DNA from: Ochotona curzoniae
Taxonomy: Eukaryota; Chordata; Mammalia; Lagomorpha; Ochotonidae
Length of the DNA: 64,000 bases
NCBI RefSeq assembly: GCF_017591425.1
Contig: NW_024466307.1
Span: 2,044,001 to 2,108,000, forward strand
Direction of reading: 5' to 3'
Shown: positions 13,165 to 25,100 of the stretch, piece after piece
Numbering within the stretch: the stretch's first letter is position 1
Layout: the number at the start of each line of letters is the position of its first letter
Notes under the pieces: generated by a model
Told to the model about the DNA's origin: nothing
What the model saw: only the letters and a program-made list of their open reading frames with translations
Database searches by the model: none
Program-made: the position numbers and the translations under genes

Positions 13165-16100
13165 CGTCTGCGTTGGCTCTGCATGGGCCTCTAAGAGCTC
13201 AGATTGCTCCCAACATTCACATCACTCAAGCTGAAAGCCACAGAAGATCAGGCAAGGATAAACAGCTCATAGGGATTTGTGATCCCAGCTCTACTGCTAC
13301 CCTGAGCCAGCTCCGCTCCCCTCTCTGTAAGATGAGGCAAGCCTAGGGCTGCCATAACCGCTCAACTGGCTAATCCCCTGCCTGCAAGCACCAGCATCCC
13401 ATTTGGGCACCAATTTGTATCCCAGCTGCTCTACTTCCCATTCAACTCCTTTCTTATGTCCTGGGAAAACAGAGGAAGATGGCCAGAGGCCTTGGGATCT
13501 TAAGCCCACATGGGAGACCTGGAAAAAGCTCCTGGACCTGCCCAGCTCTGGCTATTATGGTCATCTGGGGAGGGAACCAGCAGGTGGAAAATTCTGTTTT
13601 ACCTCCTTTCTCTGTAACTCTGCCTTTCGAATACAAATAGGGCTTTCAAAAAAATAAAAAAAGAGGCCTGCACCACACCACAGAAAGTGCCCTGAGAACA
13701 GGCCAGATCACCCCTCATCATGAACAGCGAGGTGTTGAGTAACCCCAGGCATCCTACACACTGTGATCCACAGGGGAGCGGTCAGGCCTCTGATTCACAC
13801 TCAGAAGAAGCTGGTAGGACACTGACACTTCACCCACTCAACCAAAGCCTTGGGACCCTGCACCCGCATGGGGACCTGGAAAGAGCTCCTGGCTCCTGGC
13901 TTCAGATCGGCTTGGCATCGACCATTGTGGCCACTGGAGGAGTGAACCAGTGAACGGAAGATCTTTCTCTCTGTCTCTCCTTCTATCTGTAAATCTGCCT
14001 TTCCAATAAAAATAAATAAATCTTTAAAACAGAGAGAATGGAAGGAAGGAAGGAAGGAAGGAAGGAAGGAAGGAAGGAAGGAAGGAAGGAAGGAAGAAAG
14101 GAAGGAAGGATGGAAGGAAGGATGGATGGATGGAAGGAAGGAAGGAAGGAAGGAAGGAAGGAAGGAAGGAAGGAAGGAAGGAAAAACCACCCAAGTGTCT
14201 CCATCCACGAGGGTATTTGCAGCAGTCTGTGTTGAGTGCAGAACAGACAGCTTGAAAGAGACACCCACGACTCTGCCCACCCAGGAGAGATGCTGGCTGG
14301 GAGCCCCAAACACCTTCAGCCCCAGGCACACAGATAAGTAAGGGAAGAGCTAAAGGGGAGGACTCTGGCTGCTCTGGCCAGGCTCCCAGACTCTGCAAGT
14401 AAACCAAGGAGGGCTTTTGGCAGCCGCAGAGCGTGGAGGAGGAGGCTGGGAGGCCAGCACCGTGTTACTGGAGAGTGCTGAGAAAATGTGCTATCAGCAA
14501 GGCCCATTATGCGTGCATTCCATCCCAGCAGAGACAAGCCAGGCAAGCCCAGAGGAAGAAGCCAGAAGAACTAGATGTGCAGGTTCTGGGATCCCACTCA
14601 TCCACATCCTAGGAGGCTCCGCATCAGGAAGGACAAATGGGGAAAAATGAACAAAACTGGGAACAATGGGAGCGTGTCTCCCTCCAGGTGGGGGCTTTCC
14701 CAGTCCAGGCTCAGGAGAACCCTGGAGCCTCTCAAATACCAGGGACAAGGGCAGTGTAGGGCACCTGTACCCCTTCCCACACACAGGCTGCTCTGTATTC
14801 CGACCAGGAGACAGCCCTGCCGGGTCCCTGCCACCTGCGTGGAAAACACGGTGGAAGCTCCAGCTTCCGGCCATGGCCTAGCCCAGCCTGAGGGCTGCAG
14901 CCATTTGGGAAATAAACAAGCAGATGCAAGATCTTAATCTCACCCCTCATCTCCACCCTGTACTGCCTTTAAACAATTAAGTAATCTTCAATTCAAAAAA
15001 AAAAAAAAAAAGGAGAAGAAAGAAGGAAAAAGAAAGAACAGTACATGAGCAGGTGCTTGGCATAGCAATTGAGACACAGGTTAGTGACACCAGCTGCCCA
15101 GGGTTCAATTCCCAGCACTGACTTCCAACTTGAACTTTGTCGGGATCTCAGGGTTCTTTCTGTTCCGCCAACCCTGTGGGAGACCCCGCTGGAGTGCCCA
15201 GCTCTCTAAATACCTCAGCCGGGCCCACTCTGGATGGGGCAGGCATTTGGGAGGTGACTGTCACCCTGCTTGTCAAATAAGTAATTTTTTAAAGACTTAT
15301 TTTAATTTTTAATTGGAAAGTCAGATATACAGAGAGGAGAGACAGAGAGGAAGATCTTCTGTCCGTTGATTCACTTCCCAAGTGGCCACAATGGCTGGAG
15401 CTGTGCTGATCCAAAGCCAGGAGCCTGGAGCCTCTTCTGGTCTCTCACGTGGGGGCAGAGTCCCAAGGCTTTAAGCCATTCTCAGCTGCTTTCCCAGACC
15501 ACAAGCAGAGAGCTGGATGAGAAGCAGGGCTGCCAGGAATAGAACTGGCGCCCATATGGGATCCCGGCGCGTGCAAGGCAAGGACTTCAGCTGCTAGGCC
15601 ACTGCACTAGGCCCCAAATAAGTAATTTCAAGAAGGGTTAATCAGCACTCTTCAAAAAATCCTGGTGCCCTTTGCCTAAAGCTTAGGCCCCCGTAGTCTC
15701 CACCTTAGAGAGAGAAAGCACTGTGATGGCAGGGTCTAACACAGCAGCCAGTAAACCCCAGCCCAAGGCGTTGCTTGTGTAAACCCAGGTGTATGACTTC
15801 CTGGAGCATGGGCTCGCTAGCCCTTTGGCACAACATGCTGCGGGCAACGCTTGGGCACCACCACAGCAGAGCCTGTGCTAGGGGAGGGAGCTGTGGCTGC
15901 GGCACGGGCACTGCAGGCCAGGGGAGGAGGGACATAGCCAAGTGTGCAGGTCCGAAGCTGGCGGAGCGCACGGAGTCGCCTGCAGATGGACCGTGGTTTG
16001 TGTGACTGTGGACCACCTGTCCACAGAGGCATTCCTGTCGTGGGCCAGAGGGGTGGGGAAGACCCCAGTACCCTCCAGGTGCTTCCCTGTGGCTCCAACA

Positions 16101-19100
16101 CAGACAGGTCCCACCAGGGTCATACACACAGCCTGTGCGACCACAGATTCAACCCACACAATGGGATGTCAACATGACACCTGCTGATGCCAAGTCACAC
16201 ACACTCGCTCGTGTATGTCCAGCACCTGCATGGGAACAAGCACATAGTGTGGCTGCTTAACCAAGTGGTCACCCTGGGACACTCCGTGAAGAGGACAGTG
16301 GTCCCCTGGCCTGTGGGAAGCACTGTCAGGCCCTGCCGTGGGTATCTGAAACAGGGAGTGGCACTGACTCCCTGTGGATGCATGCTTCCTCGTGTGTTCA
16401 CACTTCAGATAAGGTTCAGTTTGTAAGCCAGGCACGGAGGTTTACACCTAGGAACAACCACGAGTACAATAACTGTAGGCATACATGCTAGTACAACGGC
16501 CAGCAACACTCATCCCATTTGAGGCCATTATGAAGGACAATAAAGACAGCATGGACGCCAGCCAGCATGGCGACACCGTGCCGGTCAGCTGATCAATGAC
16601 AGCTGCAAGGAACCACTGGATGCGTGACACGCCTGTGTGGACGCATAGCACCACAGGGCAGTTCTCTCTGTCCAGTCCTGGGCCACAAGGGCTGGGGCCC
16701 AAGACTCTCCCCACGGCTCAAAGTGAGAGCAACTCTTGGAAGCCTTCAGGTTTGTCTTTGATTTTTCCACTTGCAAGTCGTGGGCTGCAGCTGATGGCAA
16801 GTCATGAAGCCATGGGAGACTTGGGGGGCGGAGAGGGGGCTCCTGCCTTCTGTGGGCTCCCAAGGTCTTCCTGGTTCCTGGCTCAGCTCTGTCCCCTCCG
16901 GCCCATTCCCAGCGAGGCCAATAGAGGCCTTTCTAGCCACAGGCTGCTGTGTGCCTTCTCCCTGTAGGCCGCTAGGAGCCTGTGCAGACAGAAGCTCAGG
17001 GTGGGCCGGGCAACCTCCCACTCTCCTCCCACAGCCAGACCCACCCTGAGGGTGACCAGCCAACATGTGCGGCTCCCCAGCTCGCAGAAGCCACTGCTGA
17101 GGGATTCTCGCAGGCCGCAGACGTAAGTATTGTTTCTTGCTTTTTTCCAGCTCCCCGGGGCAAGCACATGATCACTGGACGAGTCCCAAACCTCAGTGTT
17201 CCTGTCACAGACTCAAAGGCCTCAGCAGGGCACACATGCGTTCAATGGAGTACAAGCTGGCTCCCACCCCACCCCCAGGCCCAGCAAGGCTCAGTGTGTG
17301 GGAGGGCGAGTCCCCAGGGAGAGGGGCACAGGAGAGGGGGGCAGTGGGACTGGGGTTCTTGCTGTCTCCCACCTGGGGCAGTGTCTGGGTGGGAGACAGG
17401 CCAGAGATTAAACCATCTGGAAGGTGTGGGGGTACGAGCCCCTCCCTCCACCCACCAGCTGCCCGTAGGCACCCCTTAAATAACTACACAGCAGTTAAAA
17501 GTGGGGATCTCTAAGTTCTACAGCTGGCAGGGGCAACAGCACTAAGTTGTTTTAAGATTTATTTTATATAAGAAAGGCAGTTATAAAACGAGAGAGAGAG
17601 TGCTGTGGGGTAGGATCTTTAATGCACGGATTCACTCCTCAAATGGCCACAATGGCCAGGACCGGGCTAGGCAAAGCCAAGAGCCTGGAGTTTCCTCCAG
17701 GTCTGCCATGTTGGTGCACCAGCCAAGCACCTGGACCATCCTCTGTTGCCCTCCGAGGCACATTAACAAGGAGTTAGATTGGAATTGGGACAGCCAGGAT
17801 TCGAACCAGTGCCCCTATGCATGTCCGTGCTGAAGATGGCCCAACCTGGTACACCACAGCGCTGTCCCTGTACCACAGCCATGATGTACCTGGCACAGGT
17901 AAGCCCCAGCAGCGTGGTGCCAAGAAGGTGCACACACATAGCACACCTCGTCTGAGAACCCTTGCCAGAACAAGCTGGCTGAGGATGGAGAATTCCACCT
18001 GGGCCCTACCATGCGTCTCGGCACGCAGCCCTCAAATGCCACATTCAGAAGCAAAGCAGACAGTCCACCCTGGCATGCATGCCCGCCACCCTGACCCCAG
18101 ACAAAGTGCTCGCTGTTGAGGCTGGAGGGCCTGCGAAGATGGCCACACCTCACGCGGCCTGAAGGCAGGGTCTGTTTCCCATGCGAAGCTGAGAAGTAAA
18201 CAGAATATTGGGTTTTGGCTCCTGCTGATTCCCTACTTCAGACGACAGTTCTCACAGTTCTGCCAGGAGCTCAGCTTCTGCAGCCTAAACAGGAAGGAGG
18301 CAGGTGGGGGAGCCCATTCGTTTCCCCCTCTTTTCCTCCCCCTAGCCACTGTTCCCAGATGGGAGGTGAGGAACCGGGAAGCCAGTGCTCCCTAAGGGGC
18401 TGCACTACTATCCAGTGAATGTTGACCCCGAGCGCACCCAGCCCCGGCTCGCACCGGCTGGGGGAAACAGCCGCCGTGCTGGGATCGTGTGCCTGTCAGA
18501 AGCCTGGGGGGCAGAAGACACCACGCAGGGCCCTACCACCCTCACAGGATGCAACGATGTCATCAAAGTTCGTCTTAATGAGGGCACCACTGTCCATGTC
18601 CCACGCTCACCACCACACTGTCCTGGCCCTTGCAGCCGGCATTCCACAGCCCTAGCACTCACGCCCAGGACTTTCCTCAGCCTCACTGGGTGGACACCCT
18701 CTCTGCTCCAGGAAGGTCATCAGATGAAGGACAAGCAGCGCTTGTAGCTCTCAGGTGTGGTGTGGACACTTCTCCCTCGTGGTGGAGATGCCCACATGCC
18801 ACATCAGGGTGCCTGGGCTCAAGCTCCTGACTCTAGCTTGTGGCCAATAAAGACCCTGGGAGGACCCGGCGGGGACCCCTGGCAGGAGGCCTGGCCTGAG
18901 CTCCCAGTTTCCAGCTTTGGCTCTGGCCCTGGCCCTGTGTTGGCCATTGCAAGCATCTGGGATGTAAACCAGTGATGGCAGCTCTGACTCTCAGACAGAC
19001 CATTTTTAAGAGAGGTGTTGCAGTGCAGTGGGTGAAGCTGCCGTCTATGACACCAGAATCCCACACGAGTGCCGGCTCCAATACCAGCTCCTTCCTAACG

Positions 19101-22100
19101 TGTCGGGAAGCAGTGGAAGGTGGCCCCAGGACACACGTGAGTTCCTGCCGCTGGCATGGGAGAACCAGATGGAGTTCCAGACCCTTGGCGTGGGCCTGGC
19201 CCAATCTTGGCCGCTGAGGACATTTGTGGAGTGAACCAGCACATAGAAGATCTCTCTTTCTTGATGATTCTCTGCCTTTCAAATAAATAAATAAATCTTG
19301 AGAGGTGGGGACCACCCACTAAGTTGTATTCCCCCGTGATGGCTGCAATGAAGTACCCAAGAACTCGGGACAGGCATTAGCCGAGAGAAAGACAAGCAGC
19401 AGAGAGCACCCCAGTTTCCACTGGGATGGCCAAGAAGCCTGAAGGCAGCTGTGGTGCCCAGGACCCCCCAAAGCCCAAGGGGGACCCAACACACAGCACT
19501 GCGATCCTGGTTGGACGAATCACCGCCAGGTGGACTGGAAATCCATCATGTCTGGGGAAGGCACGCAGTCCAGCACTGGACTTGCTGGGGTCCGTGCAGC
19601 AGGTGTGAACAACATGAAGGTGTGAAGAGAACAGCTCCCTGCTTGGCAGGGCCCTGGGGAGCTCCCAGCTGTTTGGCAGGGCCTGACGGATTTCTCTCTA
19701 ACCACCTGGATGCAGTTTCACCACCTTTCGCATGGACACTCAAGCACCCCACTAAGAATTTTATAATCTACTGAGGCATTGTTTGCCCCTGTGAGATGGC
19801 TTTTACAACCAACATGAGCTTAAGAGTCAATGTTACTGATAACGTCTTGGTGAGTGGGCCTTCAACTGTGCACAGGAGTACAATTAAGCCCATGCTGTTT
19901 CCAGACACCTTATTGAGTGTCTGCCCATTGCCATAAAATCTGGCCTAAACATTTAGCATGCTTTCTGAGAGATAGCTTGATAAGAATTTTACAAACTAAT
20001 GGAAGTAATGGGAGTATCGGCTGAAACTGCTATGACAAAAAATATAGCTACTGTGACCCTAAAGGCTATCCTGCTGTGGCAAAAATATAGTTACTGTGAC
20101 CTTAAAGATTAGCCAGCCCTTGCAACTCTTTAGAACATAGAAAATGTAGTTGCTTTAGCTGCCTTCATAATTTTTTAACTAGAGGAAATATAGGGTGATT
20201 TTGCTAACATCATACAGATATACTTTTGATTATTGTTTGATCATTTATGAGGTCGTAGAACCTGCAGATGTAGAGGGATTTAATGTTTGAAACTTTTTGT
20301 CTTAAATCTTTATGTTTTTTCTCTTTTGATGTATTTCCCTCATTAAGTGATGGATAACTTGTAGAAGAATTGTAGTAGGAGTGAATTACTGAATAAGATG
20401 TGTTGTCTACTGAGAAATTCTTAGCTGCAACATCAGAATGGATAATGCCCTGTCTTAAGGTGAAACTATTTGTAGAATTATCTTTGGAAACATTCACTTG
20501 CCCACTATAGCATTGAAACTTAAATGGAGTAAACATGGCTCATTGCTAACTGCAATTCTTTCTGCCGTCATCACTCTTGCTTTACTTGTTTAGTTAACAA
20601 ACTGTGTGAGCTTGCAGACCTAATGGCCTTTAGTGCCAATGGCCCCTAATCCCCATAGACCAAGGTCCCAGACTTACTAACCCATACATAATTCAAGGTG
20701 GGGGTCTGGTTGTCACAGGTGTGCCAAGGATAGAACCCAGACTTGAGGAGAGCAGGTGGGGGCGGGCAAGCCGAGATAAGCAAGGAATGTGGAATCCTTC
20801 CTCACTGACTCCTCAAACTGTTGTAAATCGTGCCCCCCTTGAAGCTATGTCAAATTGCCCTAAAAGAAAACCGTGTACTGCTTCTGTATAAATAAAGCGG
20901 ACAGCTTTCTCGCAGAGTCCACAATGATGTTGGAATTGTAGTGGTCCATTTCTTTTCCTCTTTCTATGCCTATTTCACGCACCCTTCTCGAGCTCCGAAC
21001 TCAGCTGGAGCTGACTCCGGCAGGACTTAAAGAGCAGGTGAAGGACAAAGCTGCATCTCTGGATGAGTGTGTCCCCCAAGGAGGAGTGACCAGGCCAGGA
21101 GGGAGTGGGCTGCCCCAGGGAGAGCACACAGAGCAGGGCAGTGGGCAGCGGAAAGGGCCCCAGCAGCTGAAGCATCACCTGCTTCCCCCAGGACACATGT
21201 TAGCAAGAACCTGGTGCAAAACAGGATGGAACCCAGGCTCGCTGATACGGGATGCAGCAGCTCCTCAACTGACAGCCCAAATGTAGGCCCCTAAAATGGG
21301 TTTTTAAATCATGAGGCATCAAATATTTTCAGTTTGTCCTGGTGGGACAAGAACAGCCTGCACAGAGAATGGTTCCATTTTGAGATGGGAAAAATGCAAC
21401 GAGATGTCCAACCCATGCCCCATACTCAGTCAGCTTTCGCTACAACAAGGCCCAGTGTCCTCCCGCAGGTGCCCCCTCATGGGGCTTACACTCAGGCACA
21501 TCCTGAGCACAGCAGGGGCCAGCCTTGTGGCATACTAGCAAAGCGGCAATCTACAGCCTGGGCATCCTACATGGGTGCTGGTTCAAGACCCAGCTGCTCC
21601 ACTTCCCATGCAGCTCCTTGCTAATATACCTGGGAAAGCAGCAGAGGACGGCTCAAGTGCCTGGACCCCTGGACCCATGCAGGAGTCCAGGAGGAGTCTT
21701 CTGACTTCAGCCTGGCCCAGCCCCAGCTGTTGTGGACTGAAACAACTGCTGAAAGATCTCTTTCTCTCTCTCTGTCTGATTCTCGCTCTCCCTCTCTGTA
21801 ACTCCCCCTCTCAAATAAATAATTTTTAAGAAAATTAGAATGAGAAAACAACTACAGAGGCACCTGAAGGCCTGAGATGACTTACAGGTTATAACAACAA
21901 TCATCAGTAAACACATTCACTGATTAATTGTTTCAGTGATGGGCAGTCTGGTGCCGAGTGGATGACCCCTCATGAGCAGAGGCTGTGATCCCCTGTCTCA
22001 TGGTCTTTAGTGCTAGCAGGCCTAGACATCAAGTGCTTGCTCCCTGCACACACAGGGGAGACCTGGAAGAAGCTCCCGGCTCCTGACTTTGCATTGGTTG

Positions 22101-25100
22101 AGCTTTGGCCATTGTGGCTATCTGGGGAGTAAACCAACAGATGGAAAAATCTGTTTCTCCATCTCTTCCTCTCTCTGTCATTCTGACTTCCAAATAAGCA
22201 CATGTAAATATTCTTTAAAAATTATGAAAATCATATCCAAAACCACATCTCTAGCTGCCAAGTCCTCTCTGCTCTGGTATGACATTATATATCTGCGTGG
22301 CTACAGATTTGGTTTCTTGGTTCCCAGGAATAATAATTTCTCCAAGAAAAAAAATAATAATAGCTGCCAAGAGGCCAGGGCCACTCCACAGAAGCTGCCA
22401 CGCTCCTCGGCTTTCCCACCGCAGGACCACAGCTGGCGTCAACCGATGCTTACCCAATTTGGAAGAACGTTCTGCGACTGGGAAACCTGAGCCAGAAGGC
22501 TGAGGGGACCTCCAGAACTCTAGGTACCCCTTCCCACCTCCTGGCACTCCTTTCTCAGACCTCTCTTGGGTCACCGTGAGGAGCAGACTGGCCTGGGGGT
22601 GTCAGCTGGGTGACACAGCAGCACTGGCCTAAGCAGGAGGCAGCTGGCTGTCCCTCTCGGCTGGCCTCTCAGGCCTGGCTCCTGCAGCCTCCACCGCCCC
22701 ATCTCACTAGGTTAAGAGTCAGCGCTTAAGGCACTCTGGGTGGGATACAGAATTGCTATCCTGACCGTGGATTACCCTGTATTTAAGATACTCTGCACCA
22801 AGCACCCGTGTCAAGGGCCTCCTTAAACAAGCACCAGGTCAATGTTCGAAACAACATGAACTTGGAGAATGCTCATCTGAGTCACCCACGGCACGGTTAT
22901 CGGCACCCTGGAGGGCGAGGCTGGGTCCAGGGGCTCAGAGGAGAGGGGCACCCACTTCCTGGACCCCGACTCACAGCTCTCTGAGTGTACACACTTGACA
23001 CGCTGGCTATGCAAAGCAGTGCAAAGCTGGACCTTGATGGTGCCCAGACACCCAGGAGGCAGGGAGCTGCCCTTTGGTTCCTCTGTCCAGACACAGGGAA
23101 GGGGTCACAACTCACGGTCCCAGATTTGAAGCCTCGTGCATGACGCTGCAGCTAGGATTGCTGCTGACCAAGTCACAACGTGTATAAATCTCACCCAGGT
23201 GCCTCTTTCTCAGCCCAGTTGGCTGGATCCCCCCGCCCCCCACTCCATGTTCATGACTTACAAAGCCCAGGCTCTTTCTCCTGAAGCCAGTGTCCAGCCA
23301 GATACTCCACTGCCCACGTCCTTTTGGGGAGGTGTTCTGTCGCTTTCCCTTGGCTATGATTCAAGTTTCCACTACGTCTGCATTTGCTCCCCAGCTTCTT
23401 TCTATATAAGCTGAGAAAAGAACTCCAACCTTCAGGAACAGAGGACCTGCCTGTAGACCCACCAGGACCCCACTCCTGGGTGCTGGGTGCTGAGTGCTGA
23501 GTCTGTGTGTGGGTGCCAGGGCCTCCTATAGGCCTGCTCTGACCTCTTCTCCTGGGTGCTGGGTACTGGGTGCTGAGTGCTGAGTCTGTGTGTGGGTGCC
23601 AGGGCCTCCTATAGGCCTGCTCTGCCCCTCCTCCTGGGTACTGGGTGCTGGGTGCTGAGTCTGTGTGTGGGTGCCAGGGCCTCCTGTAGGCCTGCTCTGC
23701 CCCTCCTCCTGGGTGCTGGGTGCTGGGTGCTGAGTCTGTGTGTGGGTGCCAGGGCCTCCTGTAGGCCTGCTCTGCCCCTCCTCCTGGGTGCTGGGTGCTG
23801 GGTGCTGAGTCTGTGTGTGGGTGCCAGGGCCTCCTATAGGCCTGTTCTGACCCCTCCTCCTGGGTGCTGGGTGCTGTGTGCTGTGTGTGGCTGTCAGGCA
23901 CTTGAATGCCAGTTTTCTCCTCCCCTTTCCGGGGATGAAGCTGCCCTAGGGACCATGCCCTCCTCTCTCCCCAGCAAAGGCAGACGGTCACACTCCAGTG
24001 CTGATGGCCATGTCTGCTCTCTAAGTGAGGAGGTGTAGAAGGAAGCTCACCTCCCTGCAGGCAGCCCCCATGCTGGGCTGACACAGAGTGACACCGTGGG
24101 AAGAAGGGGAGCTCCAGGTCAAGTCCCAAGGTGTCACTGCCAGTACCTCAAGTTGGACCTGCCTCCACGTGCAGCTTTCACTCCTGGAGCCATCGACTGG
24201 CCAGCGTCTGCGCAGGAGCCCAGTGCCTGCCTCGGCCCCTCCCCATGACCTGGGGGAGCCTCTCGGCCTATCTCCGCCCCACCCCGGTCCCAGCTGGGCC
24301 ACAGCAAACAAGCAGCACTGCTGCTACCTGGAAGGCCGGCGGCCACTCTGAGGACAGGACCGAGGATGGGGAAGAGGCTGAGCCCCAGTCAGCACAGCTG
24401 TGAAGGTGGCTGGGCACACCTTGTGCAGGAGGCTGACCATCGCCGGAGCAGCCACGCCAGGGTTGAAAGCCAAGGTGTCCTCGGATACTTTGGCTGGCTT
24501 GGCTCAGAAAGCCCTGGAGGAGCTTCCAGAAGGTTCCAAGAGAGGAAGGCCCCAAGCCCCAGCCCATGAACGGCAGCAGGAGGGAGACCACACAGGGACA
24601 ACTCACATGGCGCCGCATCTCGTTGGCCACGGTGTGCGACATCATGACGCAGCAGAGCACGGCGACCAGGATGAAGTAGAGCGCATACATGCAGCGCGTG
24701 CTCCGGGACTGGCGGATCTTGGGGCAGCAGCCACAGCACAGGGAGCAGCCGGCGGAGCCGCAGCAGCAGGCCAGCTGGAAGGGAGCACAGGGCAGGCTCA
24801 GTGCACGTGCACAACGGGAACGGCTACTCCACTGCTGACCCAGCTCCCTGCTAACCTGCCTGGGAAGCCCGCAGAGGGTGGCCTAGGCGCTTGGTCCCCT
24901 GCAGCCACATGGGAGCCCCAGAAAAACTCCTGGCTTCAGACCAGACCAGCTCTGGCAGTTGTGGCCATTTGGGGAGTAAACTGGAAGATGCAAGATCTGT
25001 GGCTGTGTCTTTCTGGAACTCTTTCAAATAAATAAATTAATATTTTTTAAATAAAAGTAATTAAAGGATGGCTTTTCAGAGTGGGGAAGAGGGGCCCAAC

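Larger units (their letters stand above)
8627..24606 (-). other. SERINC5: SERINC5 intron 2
   Basis: 16.0 kb, GT-AG. Holds about 13 SINEs, a (CA)n and a (GGAA)n microsatellite, one solo LTR and a 70-85-bp-unit minisatellite. Longer repeat-free stretches are 9031-10690, 10881-13120, 14184-14775, 15629-17549, 17880-18775, 21030-21510, 22226-23459 and 23891-24606. I find no exon, RNA gene or clear regulatory element in these. Confidence 0.88.

Noticed and set aside
23251..24129. 292-codon minus-strand frame with repeated [13 protein letters not shown] segments
   Set aside because: It is the translation of the minisatellite at 23460-23890; no splice or start context and no similarity to a known protein.
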